Below, in pieces: positions 50,481 to 59,851 of a stretch of DNA of 64,000 nt (positions within the stretch are counted from its first letter, which is position 1; each line of letters starts with the position of its first letter). The notes beneath the pieces are model-generated. The model had not been told where the DNA came from and did no database searches. It saw nothing but the letters and a program-made list of their open reading frames with translations. The position numbers and the translations under genes were made by a program. Origin of the DNA: CAIVAT01 sp964455285 (GTDB lineage Bacteria; Bacteroidota; Bacteroidia; Bacteroidales; FEN-979); NCBI GenBank assembly GCA_964455285.1, contig CAYVVG010000002.1, positions 1 to 64,000 on the forward strand, in the 5' to 3' direction.

Positions 50481-52637
50481 CTAATCCACCAGCCCGTAAT
50501 CCATCTGCTTCCTCGCCAGGTCGATGCGCCGGACCCGGATCTTCAGCCTGTCGCCAAGTTTGAACCGCTGCCCGTTCCGCTGCCCGATGATCTGGTAGTT
50601 CTCCTCGTCGAGGTAATAGTAATCGTCCTCCAGGTCACGCAGCCGGATCATTCCCTCGCAGCGGGTCCCCTCAATCTCGGCGAAGATGCCCCATTTGCTC
50701 ACCCCCGAGATCCGCGCATCGAAGATCTGCCCGATCTTATCGAGCATGTATTCGGCCTGCTTGTATTTCACCGACATCCGCTCGGCGTCGGCCGCCCGGC
50801 GCTCCATCTCCGACGCAAACTCGCACATCGGCTCGTATTCCTCCTGCTTTGCCGAGGGTGCGCCGTGCATGTAGTCGAAAAGCAGCCGGTGGGTCATCAG
50901 GTCGGGGTAGCGGCGGATGGGCGAGGTGAAATGCGAATAGAAGGGGAACGCCAGCCCGTAATGGCCGATGTTGTGCGTCGAATAGTAGGCCTTCGACATG
51001 GTGCGGATGGCAATCGTCTCGATCATCGTCTCGGTGCCGGTTCCCTTGATGTCCTCGAACAGCCGGTTGAATGAATCGGCAAGCGATTTCTTCGAGTTGA
51101 GTTTCACCTTATGACCCAGCCGCCCAAGGAACTGCGAAAAATTTTCCAGCTTCTCGGGGTTGGGCTCGTCGTGGACCCGGTACACGAAGGTCTTCACCGG
51201 TTGGTTTTCTTTCTTCTTCCCGATGTGCTCGGCCACCTTGCGGTTCGCCAGGAGCATGAAATCCTCGATCAGCTTGTTGGCATCCTTCATCTCGCGGATG
51301 TATATGCTGAGCGGTTTCCCCGATTCATCGAGTTTAAACCGCACCTCCTGGGTCTCGAAGTTGAACGATCCCTTTTTGAAACGCTCCCCTCGCAATGCCG
51401 TGGCCACTGTATTGAAGGTGGCGATCTCTTCGCAGTACTCCCCCTTCCCCGACTCGATGATCGCCTGTACCTCTTCGTAGGCAAACCGCCGGTCCGAATG
51501 GATCACGGTCTTCCCGATCCAGGTGTCGTGCACCGTCCCCTTTTCATCCATCTCGAACACCGCCGAGAAGCACAACCTGTCGACCCCCTGCTTCAGTGAG
51601 CAGAGACCATTCGAAAGCCGCTCGGGCAGCATCGGCACCGTGCGTCCCACCATATAAACCGAGGTTCCCCGGTCGTAGGCTTCTTTATCGATGGCCGAGC
51701 CGGGCTTCACGTAGTAAGACACGTCGGCGATGTGAACCCCGATCTCCAGCTTTCCGCCGGGCAGCCTTTTCAGCGAGATGGCATCGTCGAAATCCTTGGC
51801 GTCTTCAGGGTCGATGGTGATGGTGAACACTTCCCGGAAGTCGCGTCTTTTTTTAATCTCCTCCTGCGGGATCTCTTCAGGGAAGGCTCCCGCCTCCTTC
51901 TCGGCCTGCGCAGAGAACGATAGCGGAAAATCGATACCGGCGAGGATCGACTGCATCTCCACCCGGTCGTCGCCGGGCTTCCCGAGCACCTCCTTCACCT
52001 CGCCGAAAGGGTTGGCCGACTGCTCGGGCCATTCGGTGATCACCGCCACCACTTTTTGCCCATTTTTGGCGCCATTCAGCCTGGAGAGGGGGATGAAGAT
52101 GTCGAGCGGCATGGTGTTGCTGTCGGGACGCAGGAAAGCGAAGTTCTTCGAGGTCTCGATGATGCCTACGAACTGGCTCCGGTTCCGCTTGACCACCTCC
52201 GCGATCTCCCCTTCCCGCTTGTGCCCCTTTCGCTGCGGAAACAGAAATACCTTCACCTTGTCGCCGTGCAGGGCGTGTCCCGTGTTGGTGGCGGCGATGA
52301 AGATGTCGTCCGACCGGTCGTCGGGGATCACGTAGGCCTTGCCGGTCTGCTTCATGTCGACCGTGCCGGTGAGCGAGGTCTTCACCTCCTTCCGGTAATC
52401 CGGGCTCTCCTTGTTGATCTGGTACTTGCCCCTCTTGCTGATGGCAAGGTCGCCGCTTTTATAAAGCTGCCCCAGGATTGCGCTCACCAGGTCCTTTCCC
52501 GCCCGGTCGCGGATCTCCAGCCTTGCCGCAACCTGTTTGTAGTTGAAACTGCTGTAAGGATTCGTCCTGAAGACATCCAGCACCGTCCGCGCAAAGGCGT
52601 TCTTCTCAATTCCCGCCGTACTTTTATTCTTTGCCAT
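50481..52637 (-). CDS. rnr: Ribonuclease R
   Basis: A 718-residue 3'-5' exoribonuclease. It has an N-terminal winged-helix part (FARTVLDVFRTNPYSSFNYKQVAARLE), cold-shock domains (residues about 75-220), the RNB catalytic domain (about 240-580) with TIDPEDAKDFDDAISLKR carrying the metal-binding aspartates, and a C-terminal S1 domain (ISGVSKWGIFAEIEGTRCEGM). It degrades structured RNA. The ATG at 52637 gives the usual start; the longer in-frame reading overlaps the ABC gene. A T9SS-tail relic follows the stop. Confidence 0.94.
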   Translation of the reverse strand: MAKNKSTAGIEKNAFARTVLDVFRTNPYSSFNYKQVAARLEIRDRAGKDLVSAILGQLYKSGDLAISKRGKYQINKESPDYRKEVKTSLTGTVDMKQTGKAYVIPDDRSDDIFIAATNTGHALHGDKVKVFLFPQRKGHKREGEIAEVVKRNRSQFVGIIETSKNFAFLRPDSNTMPLDIFIPLSRLNGAKNGQKVVAVITEWPEQSANPFGEVKEVLGKPGDDRVEMQSILAGIDFPLSFSAQAEKEAGAFPEEIPQEEIKKRRDFREVFTITIDPEDAKDFDDAISLKRLPGGKLEIGVHIADVSYYVKPGSAIDKEAYDRGTSVYMVGRTVPMLPERLSNGLCSLKQGVDRLCFSAVFEMDEKGTVHDTWIGKTVIHSDRRFAYEEVQAIIESGKGEYCEEIATFNTVATALRGERFKKGSFNFETQEVRFKLDESGKPLSIYIREMKDANKLIEDFMLLANRKVAEHIGKKKENQPVKTFVYRVHDEPNPEKLENFSQFLGRLGHKVKLNSKKSLADSFNRLFEDIKGTGTETMIETIAIRTMSKAYYSTHNIGHYGLAFPFYSHFTSPIRRYPDLMTHRLLFDYMHGAPSAKQEEYEPMCEFASEMERRAADAERMSVKYKQAEYMLDKIGQIFDARISGVSKWGIFAEIEGTRCEGMIRLRDLEDDYYYLDEENYQIIGQRNGQRFKLGDRLKIRVRRIDLARKQMDYGLVD

Positions 52638-52680
52638 AAATATTGTTTTTACTTGATCACTCGTCCGCTCGATCTCTTGA

Positions 52681-54408
52681 TCACTTGCCCCCCCAGCCCC
52701 CCGGCACCGCCTCCAGCAACATCTTTGTATACTCCGTTTTCGGGTTGGCATACACCGCATCGGCTTCACCCGCTTCGACGATCTTCCCTCCGCGCATCAC
52801 GATCAGCCGGTCCGACATGTACCTGACCACCGACAGATCGTGGGAGATGAAGATGTAGGTCAGTCCGAACTCCCTCTTCAGGTCGTTCAGCAGGTTGAGC
52901 ACCTGTGCCTGGATAGAGACGTCGAGGGCCGAAACCGACTCGTCGCAGATCACCAGCTTCGGCTCCACGGCCAGCGCCCTGGCGATGCAGATCCGCTGCC
53001 GCTGACCGCCGGAGAATTCGTGGGGATAACGATGAAAATGGGCAGGGGCCAGCCCTACTTTGTGCAGCAGCTCGTTGACCTTTTCCACCCGGTTTTTATC
53101 GTTACCGTGCAGTTTATGCACCTTCATCGGTTCCAGGATCGCCTGGCCGGCCGTCAGTCGGGGGTTTAGCGAGGAATAGGGATCCTGGAAGATGATCTGC
53201 AGGTCTTTGCGCAGGCTCTTCATCTGGCCGCGGGTGATCCGGGTGATCTCCTCTTGGCGGTAGAAGATGCGGCCATCCGTCGGCGGGATCAGTTCCAGCA
53301 CGACGCGTGCCAGGGTTGTCTTCCCGCTGCCCGACTCCCCGACGATGCCCAGGGTTTCACCGGGCCAGACCAGCAGGTCGGCGGTGTCGAGGGCCCTGAA
53401 CTTTCCGTAGGTCTTGCTCACACCTTCGACCCTCAGAACCGGTTCGCGGGAATAGATCCGTTCATGGTCAGCTCTCCGTTCTTCCGGGGTGATCCACCCT
53501 GTCGGGGTGGGGGGACCCTGTCGGGGTGGGGGGACCCCGTCGGGGTGGGGGGACCCCGTCAGGGTGTCGGCAACCGTCGGCAACCGCACCGGTCGGCTGT
53601 TCATCGGCGGACGGCAGGCAAGCAGCCCGCGGGTGTACGGATGCTGAGGATGGCGAAAAACTTTATCCACGAACCCCGACTCCACGATTTTTCCCTTGTT
53701 CATCACCAATACCCTGTCGGCAAACCCCGCCACGATCCCAAGGTCGTGGGTCACAAAAATAATGCTCATCTTCCGCTTTACCTGCAGGCTCTTCATCAGC
53801 TCGAGAATGGTCTTTTGCACCGTAACGTCAAGCGCTGTGGTGGGTTCGTCGGCGATCAGCACCGCCGGGTTGCAGGCGATCGCCATGGCGATCATCACCC
53901 GCTGCTTCTGGCCGCCCGACAATTCGTGCGGATACGCCCGGAAAACCTCTTCGGGCCGGGGCAGAAGGACTTCGCGGAAGAGCTCCACGACCTTCCCTCG
54001 GGCCTCTTTTTTTTTCATGCCCAGATGAAGGCGGAGGGATTCGGAAACCTGCTCGCCACAAGTGAAGACCGGGTTGAGCGAGGTCATCGGCTCCTGGAAT
54101 ACCATCGACACGAACCTCCCCCGGATCTTCTGCATCTCCTGATCATCCAGCTGAAGCAGATCGACCGGCTCTCCGCCTTTTCCGCAGAACAGGATACTCC
54201 CCGATCCAATTTCGCCCGGCGGACTGGTGATCAGCTTCAGGATCGCCAGCGCAGTGACCGTCTTTCCCGAACCCGATTCTCCCACCACCGCCAGGGTCTC
54301 CGATTCCATCAGCGAGAACGACAACCGGTCAACCACCGTCACGGATCCTGCCCCTTCACGGAACCGGACCGTGAGATCACAGACTTCCAGCAAGGCTTTT
54401 CCCTGCAT
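52681..54408 (-). CDS. Fused oligopeptide-type ABC transporter ATPase with repeat-derived linker
   Basis: A 575-residue protein made of two ABC ATPase domains in tandem (DppD-DppF-like). Domain 1: Walker A GESGSGKTVT, signature LSGGQKQRVMIA, Walker B VLIADEPTTALD. Domain 2: GESGSGKTTL, FSGGQRQRICIA, LVICDESVSALD. Each carries the peptide-transporter C-terminal motif. The linker between them contains LTGSPHPDGVPPPRQGPPTP, translated from three 19-bp repeat units at 53501-53557. The ATG at 54408 follows GGGAGGA. Permease and binding-protein genes are not nearby. Confidence 0.9.
   Translation of the reverse strand: MQGKALLEVCDLTVRFREGAGSVTVVDRLSFSLMESETLAVVGESGSGKTVTALAILKLITSPPGEIGSGSILFCGKGGEPVDLLQLDDQEMQKIRGRFVSMVFQEPMTSLNPVFTCGEQVSESLRLHLGMKKKEARGKVVELFREVLLPRPEEVFRAYPHELSGGQKQRVMIAMAIACNPAVLIADEPTTALDVTVQKTILELMKSLQVKRKMSIIFVTHDLGIVAGFADRVLVMNKGKIVESGFVDKVFRHPQHPYTRGLLACRPPMNSRPVRLPTVADTLTGSPHPDGVPPPRQGPPTPTGWITPEERRADHERIYSREPVLRVEGVSKTYGKFRALDTADLLVWPGETLGIVGESGSGKTTLARVVLELIPPTDGRIFYRQEEITRITRGQMKSLRKDLQIIFQDPYSSLNPRLTAGQAILEPMKVHKLHGNDKNRVEKVNELLHKVGLAPAHFHRYPHEFSGGQRQRICIARALAVEPKLVICDESVSALDVSIQAQVLNLLNDLKREFGLTYIFISHDLSVVRYMSDRLIVMRGGKIVEAGEADAVYANPKTEYTKMLLEAVPGGWGGK
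53501..53570. repeat. 19-bp repeat array inside the ABC ATPase linker
   Basis: Three full copies of GTCGGGGTGGGGGGACCCY (53501-53519, 53520-53538, 53539-53557) and a partial fourth. Identical in type and copy number to the array at bases 1-70. Three units equal 57 bases, 19 codons, so the frame of the ABC gene is kept. Confidence 0.93.
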
Positions 54409-54425
54409 TCCTCCCAAATTTTGAT

Positions 54426-54433
54426 CAAACCTA
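54426..54433 (-). promoter_or_regulatory. -7 element of the ABC ATPase gene
   Basis: TAGGTTTG on the minus strand, matching TAnnTTTG, 17 bases before the ATG at 54408. A -33 element at proper distance is not clear. Confidence 0.4.
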
Positions 54434-54494
54434 CAGTTTTTTTTCCAAACCGGTATCACCTTTCGCCCCTTCGGCCGATTAAACAGAAAAATCC

Positions 54495-55184
54495 ATGCGA
54501 TACTTATCCGACTTCATCTCCCTGGTCTTTCCGCGCATCTGCCCGGCCTGCGGCAACAGCCTCTGGAAACATGAAAAAGGGCTGTGCACCCTGTGCGACT
54601 ACCACCTTCCCCGGACCCAGTTCCACTTTTCGGCAGAAAACCCGGTGACCATCCTCTTCTGGGGACGTGCCGAAATTATCACGGGAGCCGCATTTCTCTA
54701 TTTCCACAAAGGAGGAAAAGTTCAGCGCCTGATCCATCAACTGAAATACAAAGGGAGAAAAGATATCGGCATCTTCCTGGGCGAGATGTACGGAGAATCA
54801 CTGAAATATGCCCCCCTTTTTAACTCGTCGGATGTGATTGTTCCGGTACCGCTGCACAAAAAACGTTACATGAAACGCGGATATAACCAGAGCGAGCAGT
54901 TCGGGATCGGACTTGGGAATATCATGAAAATCCCGGTTCACCGGCACCTGCTGGTCCGGGTAAAAGCGACACAAACCCAGACCCGGAAATCCCGGTTCAG
55001 CCGGTATCAGAATGTGCATGAGATCTTCCGCGTGAACCGACCCGAAGAGTGGGCCGGAAAACAGGTGCTGCTGGTCGACGATGTGATCACCACCGGGGCG
55101 ACGCTCGAGTCATGCATCCACGCACTCGAAGAGATCCCCGGCGTGAAGATCTGCATCGCCTGCATTGCATCGGCCACGATCTAA
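54495..55184 (+). CDS. ComF family phosphoribosyltransferase-like protein
   Basis: A 229-residue protein of the ComF family. An N-terminal zinc-ribbon (CPACGNSLWKHEKGLCTLC) precedes a type I phosphoribosyltransferase fold, with VPLHKKRYMKRGYNQSEQFG and the PRPP-binding VLLVDDVITTGATLESC. ComF proteins act in DNA uptake during competence, and most bacteria carry one; its role here is open. Its stop codon shares bases with the stop codon of the convergent T9SS gene. Confidence 0.9.
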   Translation: MRYLSDFISLVFPRICPACGNSLWKHEKGLCTLCDYHLPRTQFHFSAENPVTILFWGRAEIITGAAFLYFHKGGKVQRLIHQLKYKGRKDIGIFLGEMYGESLKYAPLFNSSDVIVPVPLHKKRYMKRGYNQSEQFGIGLGNIMKIPVHRHLLVRVKATQTQTRKSRFSRYQNVHEIFRVNRPEEWAGKQVLLVDDVITTGATLESCIHALEEIPGVKICIACIASATI

Positions 55185-57796
55185 GGAAGGGCCAGCACTG
55201 CCGTTCTCTTCCACCTCGTTGTTTTTCCGCCGGGCTTATGCAGTTCGGCCACCACGATGAAGAATCCCCGGGAGGCCCGGTCGCCATTCCCGTCCATACC
55301 ATCCCATGTAAAAACATCCGTATCGGCGGTTAGCACATTGTCGGCCAATTGCCTGACTCTCCTCCCCCGGGAATCATAGATCACCAGGGTCAGCGTTTGA
55401 CCGGGTTCCTGCGTGCGGAGAACGATCCGCAACAGGTCGTCCCGGCCATCGTTATCCGGCGAAAAGACCTCCGGATCCAGCTCCAACCCACCATCTCCCG
55501 CCGGAATAGCCGCCGAATGCGAGTTGAGACACCCGGGCGTGCCAAAACCTGCCGTCTCCGCTGCGGAATGCCAGTTACCCGGGTTCTCCGACGACATTTC
55601 GGGATCCGTTCGCTCCAACGATACTCCTTCCGTTGTGATCAGCAAGGGATAGTGCATCGATTCCCGGTACTTCACGCGGTCGATCACCTCCAGGTTGTCG
55701 TACCGGGCGAGAAAAACCGTTCCCGAGTCACTGCCGAGTACCGGAAATTCATCCATCTCCAGCATGGACCGGGCAACGGAACGGTAGTACCGCCGGCAGA
55801 TATCGGTGGGATCAGGAGTGATCACCGCATATTCCCCCGGGAACAACAGTCTCCCTTCCGGAGTGAGTTGAACGGGGTCGACCGGGAATCCTCCGGCTGA
55901 CTCCTCTCCCGAAAAGACCACGGTTCTCAGATCGACGACTTTTTCGGAACGGTTGAAAATTTCAAGGAAGCGGGCCCCTCCGGATTCCGGATCCGCAAGG
56001 ATTTCATTGATGACCAGGTCGCGGGCCGAAACCTGCTCCGGAATGGCAAACCGGGCTTCAACCGAAGTGTCGACGGCATTGCCGGCACAATCGTGTATGC
56101 TTGCGGACAATCTCAGCCCATACTTCCGGGCTGCCTGAAAAACGCCGGGAAAGAACAGGGTCGCCCGCGTAAAATCCGGGGCATCCGGTTTCACCCCAAC
56201 GGGCAGGTACAGGCTGTCGTCCAGGTGCACCCTCCAGGCAGACAGATCCAACATCGAAGCGCTGTCCATGGCTTCCGAAAAGGTCACCCCGACTTCTGCA
56301 GGCCCCGAAATCCAGGCGCTGATAACATACGGTAGCGCCTCATCGGGATGGTTGCCACCGGCCGAGTTTTTCCTGCCCGGGGTGCCTCCCGACGGATCCT
56401 CCGAGGGAACCCAGTTGTCCCCGCATCCGCAGGGATTGCCCGGGTCGATCATTTCGAGCGACCATCCCCCCTCCTCCTTGAACATCCCCCGGAACCAATC
56501 CGGATCATAATTCACGGAGTGGATTACTCGTCCCGAGTCATCCCTGAGGATCAACGCGGCCCCGTCATTCGGGATCGAATAGCTGCTGGTGAAAAGAAGG
56601 GCAGCTTTTCCGTATGACATATACGCCGAATCTTTGGCAACCACGGCATACTCTTTAGGTTGTAACGTCAGAGAAGTAAAAGTTTTGGTGTATCCGCCGG
56701 AGGTGATGGACCACCCGGCCAGGTTGACCGGGAAGTCCGACCGGTTGAATAGTTCAGCAAATTCCCCCGGCGGAAGAGCGACGGGCGGATCGGGATCGGC
56801 GAGGATCTCGTCGATCAGCAAATCGTACGCCTTCGGTCGGTGGTAAAGAACTGTCACCATCGTATCCGCCATCCGGTTTCCGGCAAGGTCGCAGATCTCC
56901 CTGATGCTCAAGTTTTCCGGCATCTCCTCCGGCAGAGGCCCGCCCGGATAAAGAATGAATGAATTCTCCTGAAGCGGGTCTGCCCGGACTGAATCGGGTA
57001 CCTCTCCCTGGCCGGCCAGCCTGTAGTTGACCGGATCCTCCGCCTGTGTCCGGTTCACCGGTTCCGAATAGGTGATCCGCACAGTTAACGGCGTGATTGC
57101 CTCCGCAGAATTTACGAACGGTGGAATGGAATCGACGACCAGGGGCCCTGCATAAAAATCGTCGAAATAGAATTTTGAGGCATTGCTCTGGGTGTACCGG
57201 CACACCACCCCCAGCCACCTGGCCGGAAGGAACGAATCATCAAAAAATGTCCCGTCGGGAAAGTACCCCTCCCCTCCCGTGGTATCGATTTGCGCCGACC
57301 ACCACCCGGAATGGTCCCGGGTGATCCTGACCCTGAACAGGTTGGTGGAGTGATTGGTCCGGTAATGCACGAACCGGTACAGAACCCGGGGCGTACCCTG
57401 CTCGGTGCGAACCACGGACAACGAATCTCCGATGCCGCCGGCCTGCAGGTAATACCCGGTTTGCATCAGCGAGAGATCCGCGGTATCGGCAGAGAGGCAG
57501 ACCCGGGTATAGTTATTGGCCGAAGTGTTGAATGACATTTTCACCCAGAATCGCCATTCGGCGTCCGGAACACAGGAAAAAGGGGTGGCCAGGATGGAAG
57601 TGTCGCTCCCTTCCGTACGCAGATGCAACTGCCCGTATGTATTGACCTCAAACTTCGCCGTATCTCCTGACCAGGCCGGGTTTTTTATGAAATCTCCGTC
57701 CGAAAAATCGTCTGTGACCTGGGCGAAAGCCGTGCCTGGAATGCAGGCATTGCAAGAAATCCAGACAATGCAGGCAATGCTGAAATTTCGTGTCAT
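55181..57796 (-). CDS. Large secreted protein with lamin-tail domains and FlgD-like C-terminus
   Basis: An 871-residue exported protein; signal peptide MTRNFSIACIVWISCNACIP. Residues about 20-215 form a jelly-roll/LamG-like region. Two lamin-tail (LTD) domains are visible: DLLIDEILADPDPPVALPPGEFAELFNRS near residue 335 and DLVINEILADPESGGARFLEIFNRS near 595, each preceded by an Ig-like domain with SEPVNRTQAEDP or SEAMDSASML. The last 100 residues (PEVFSPDNDGRDDLLRIVLRT, TFTWDGMDGNGD-like FTWDGMDGNGDRASRG) are a FlgD/CHU-type C-terminal domain used by gliding and T9SS cargo. Function is unknown; LTDs often occur in surface nucleases or adhesins. Confidence 0.82.
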   Translation of the reverse strand: MTRNFSIACIVWISCNACIPGTAFAQVTDDFSDGDFIKNPAWSGDTAKFEVNTYGQLHLRTEGSDTSILATPFSCVPDAEWRFWVKMSFNTSANNYTRVCLSADTADLSLMQTGYYLQAGGIGDSLSVVRTEQGTPRVLYRFVHYRTNHSTNLFRVRITRDHSGWWSAQIDTTGGEGYFPDGTFFDDSFLPARWLGVVCRYTQSNASKFYFDDFYAGPLVVDSIPPFVNSAEAITPLTVRITYSEPVNRTQAEDPVNYRLAGQGEVPDSVRADPLQENSFILYPGGPLPEEMPENLSIREICDLAGNRMADTMVTVLYHRPKAYDLLIDEILADPDPPVALPPGEFAELFNRSDFPVNLAGWSITSGGYTKTFTSLTLQPKEYAVVAKDSAYMSYGKAALLFTSSYSIPNDGAALILRDDSGRVIHSVNYDPDWFRGMFKEEGGWSLEMIDPGNPCGCGDNWVPSEDPSGGTPGRKNSAGGNHPDEALPYVISAWISGPAEVGVTFSEAMDSASMLDLSAWRVHLDDSLYLPVGVKPDAPDFTRATLFFPGVFQAARKYGLRLSASIHDCAGNAVDTSVEARFAIPEQVSARDLVINEILADPESGGARFLEIFNRSEKVVDLRTVVFSGEESAGGFPVDPVQLTPEGRLLFPGEYAVITPDPTDICRRYYRSVARSMLEMDEFPVLGSDSGTVFLARYDNLEVIDRVKYRESMHYPLLITTEGVSLERTDPEMSSENPGNWHSAAETAGFGTPGCLNSHSAAIPAGDGGLELDPEVFSPDNDGRDDLLRIVLRTQEPGQTLTLVIYDSRGRRVRQLADNVLTADTDVFTWDGMDGNGDRASRGFFIVVAELHKPGGKTTRWKRTAVLALP

Positions 57797-57903
57797 GTTT
57801 TTTCCGCTTAATCCGGAAAAATGCAAAAGGTGATACGCCTGTTGAAAAATTCTCTCATGTGTCTGCCCGTCCGCTTGTCCGCTTGATCACCCCATAACTC
57901 TTT

Positions 57904-57935
57904 CATCAGCACATCAGCACATTTCCTTACCTTTG
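57904..57935 (+). promoter_or_regulatory. Repeat word and -7 element ahead of asd
   Basis: CATCAGCACATCAGCACATT at 57904-57923 is an exact copy of 40102-40121. TACCTTTG at 57928-57935 fits the -7 consensus and lies 18 bases before the asd ATG. Confidence 0.6.
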
Positions 57936-57953
57936 CCTCCAAATCCCCACGCG

Positions 57954-58943
57954 ATGAAAATGGCCGTCGTCGGCGCCACCGGACTGGTGGGCCGCGAGAT
58001 CCTGAAAGTGCTTGACGAACATGCGTTCTGGCCCGAGACCCTGATCGCCGTTGCCTCCCCAAAATCAGTAGGTACAACCCTTTCTTACAAGGACCGGCAC
58101 CTTATCATCCGATCGCATGAAGAAGCGATTGCCCAACGCCCCGCTGTGGCCATTTTCTCGGCAGGCGGCGCCGCATCGAAGGAATGGGCGCCCCGTTACG
58201 CCGCAGCCGGCATCACCGTGATCGACAACTCTTCCGCCTGGCGGATGGTTCCCGAAATTCCCCTGGTGGTTCCCGAAATCAACGCCGGCATCCTGACCCG
58301 GGATCATAAAATCATCGCCAACCCAAACTGTTCGACGATCCAGCTGGTCATGGTTCTTGCCCCCCTGCATGCCCGGTACCGGATCCGGCGCGTGGTGGCA
58401 GCCACCTACCAGTCGGTCACGGGAACGGGTGCCAAAGCTGTCCGGCAACTCGAAAATGAACGAAAGGGGATCGAAGGTGAACGCGCTTACCCACATCCGA
58501 TCGACCTGAATCTCTTTCCCCACGGCGGTGATTTCCTGGATAACGGGTACACCACGGAAGAGATGAAACTGGTGAACGAAACAAGAAAGATCCTGGATGA
58601 TCCATCCATCCGGCTGACTTCAACCATCGTGCGCGTTCCTGTTTTCGGCGGACACTCCGAAGCGGTGAACATTGAGTTCGAAAGGGATTTCAACCTTGCC
58701 GATATATTTCTACTCTTGAGCAGTTTCCCGGGAGTGATCGTACGCGATGACGTAAAAAACAACATTTACCCGATGCCCCTGGAATCGTCGGGGAAAGACG
58801 AGGTTTTTGTCGGCCGCATCCGTCGTGACGAGTCACAGCCCAATTCCCTCAACCTCTTTATCGTCGCCGACAACCTGAGGAAAGGCGCCGCCACCAACGC
58901 AGTTCAGATCGCCCGGTTCCTGGCCACCCGAAACCTGTTGTAA
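57954..58943 (+). CDS. asd: Aspartate-semialdehyde dehydrogenase
   Basis: A 329-residue enzyme of lysine, threonine and methionine synthesis that reduces aspartyl phosphate to aspartate semialdehyde with NADPH. The NADP-binding MAVVGATGLVGREIL is at residues 3-17, the catalytic Cys C126 in ANPNCSTIQL, and the catalytic His in VFGGHSEAVNIEF. The ATG at 57954 is chosen because the Rossmann start follows it; an upstream TTG overlaps the -7 element. Confidence 0.95.
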   Translation: MKMAVVGATGLVGREILKVLDEHAFWPETLIAVASPKSVGTTLSYKDRHLIIRSHEEAIAQRPAVAIFSAGGAASKEWAPRYAAAGITVIDNSSAWRMVPEIPLVVPEINAGILTRDHKIIANPNCSTIQLVMVLAPLHARYRIRRVVAATYQSVTGTGAKAVRQLENERKGIEGERAYPHPIDLNLFPHGGDFLDNGYTTEEMKLVNETRKILDDPSIRLTSTIVRVPVFGGHSEAVNIEFERDFNLADIFLLLSSFPGVIVRDDVKNNIYPMPLESSGKDEVFVGRIRRDESQPNSLNLFIVADNLRKGAATNAVQIARFLATRNLL

Positions 58944-58944
58944 A

Positions 58945-58958
58945 TTGACAAATGTCAA
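58945..58958. promoter_or_regulatory. Crp/Fnr-type palindrome upstream of the regulator gene
   Basis: TTGACAAATGTCAA is a perfect TTGAC-N4-GTCAA palindrome, the form bound by Crp/Fnr proteins of the FNR/DNR branch. It starts one base after the asd stop codon, 30 bases ahead of the -33 element of the Crp/Fnr gene. Autoregulation is inferred. Confidence 0.6.
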
Positions 58959-58987
58959 AGGTTTCGTTGATAAAAATTGCCTGAAAA

Positions 58988-59018
58988 TTTGTTTTAGGTC
59001 AATTTAGTGCTATTTTTG
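58988..59018 (+). promoter_or_regulatory. Consensus promoter of the Crp/Fnr gene
   Basis: TTTG at 58988-58991, 19-base spacer, TATTTTTG at 59011-59018. Both elements and their distance match the Bacteroidota consensus. The ATG lies 35 bases downstream. Confidence 0.75.
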
Positions 59019-59053
59019 TCAACCTGATCTATCTGGAACGGCTTTTCGAACGA

Positions 59054-59749
59054 ATGGTGAACAAACCCCATAATCATTCAAATTGCGTGGATTGCAACTG
59101 CAAGTCCTCCATTTTTAACCATCTCTCCCCCTTTGAGCTGGAGCTGATCAACAGCAGCCGGTTCCAGGTCAGCTACAAGGCGGGGGAGATCATTTTTAAA
59201 CAAGGTACACCTTCCCCCTATTTTGTCTGCATCACCTCCGGGTTGGCCAAGATCTATATCGAAGGCTATGGCAAAAACCTGATCCTCGCACTGGTCAGGC
59301 CGGTCGACTACATATTCGGACCCGGCATTTACGTCGATAACCGTCATTATTACTCCGCTGCCGCGGTGGAAGACAGCACCGCCTGCCTGGTCGACGTGAA
59401 TATTTTCAAGAAACTGATCCGCGAAAACCCCGACTTTACCGAAGAATTTATCAAAAGGGTTTCCCTGCAGGCCATTTTCAATTTCGACCAGATGGTCAAC
59501 CTTACCCAGAAACAGATGCACGGCAGGATCGCCGACGCGATTTTCTATCTGTACGAAAAGATCTACCATCAGAATCCCTTCGAAATGACCATTTCGAGAC
59601 AGGACCTGGCCGACCTGTCTGGAATGTCGAAGGAGAGCGCCATCCGGATCCTCAAAGAGTTCAAAGAGGAGGGAATTCTCACCCTCCGGGGCAACACCCT
59701 GGAGGTACTGAATGTGAAACAGCTGCGCCAGATCAGCGAAACCGGTTGA
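59054..59749 (+). CDS. Crp/Fnr family transcriptional regulator with FNR-like cysteines
   Basis: A 231-residue regulator. The cyclic-nucleotide-binding-type beta-barrel spans about residues 25-140 (GEIIFKQGTPSPYFVCITSGLAKIYI). The HTH at about 180-203 (SRQDLADLSGMSKESAIRIL) keeps the Glu and Arg (E194, R198) that read the TGA half-site in FNR/CRP. Cysteines C11, C14 and C16 near the N-terminus plus C111 recall the four Fe-S ligands of FNR, although the spacing is different. An oxygen- or NO-sensing role is inferred. It has an own-type palindrome upstream and FNR boxes follow 82 bases downstream. Confidence 0.88.
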   Translation: MVNKPHNHSNCVDCNCKSSIFNHLSPFELELINSSRFQVSYKAGEIIFKQGTPSPYFVCITSGLAKIYIEGYGKNLILALVRPVDYIFGPGIYVDNRHYYSAAAVEDSTACLVDVNIFKKLIRENPDFTEEFIKRVSLQAIFNFDQMVNLTQKQMHGRIADAIFYLYEKIYHQNPFEMTISRQDLADLSGMSKESAIRILKEFKEEGILTLRGNTLEVLNVKQLRQISETG

Positions 59750-59830
59750 TAATCCGCTAACAGGAATTCCATTCCGCCTCCGTTGTTTTCTCTTAGCAAA
59801 GGCCGTTTCATATGGCCGTGTGTAGATAGA

Positions 59831-59844
59831 TTGATATATATCAA
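59831..59844. promoter_or_regulatory. Perfect FNR box upstream of the cytochrome genes
   Basis: TTGATATATATCAA matches the FNR consensus TTGAT-N4-ATCAA exactly. Its centre lies about 87 bases before the -7 element at 59921 and 151 before the hexaheme start. Confidence 0.7.
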
Positions 59845-59851
59845 TGCTGGA

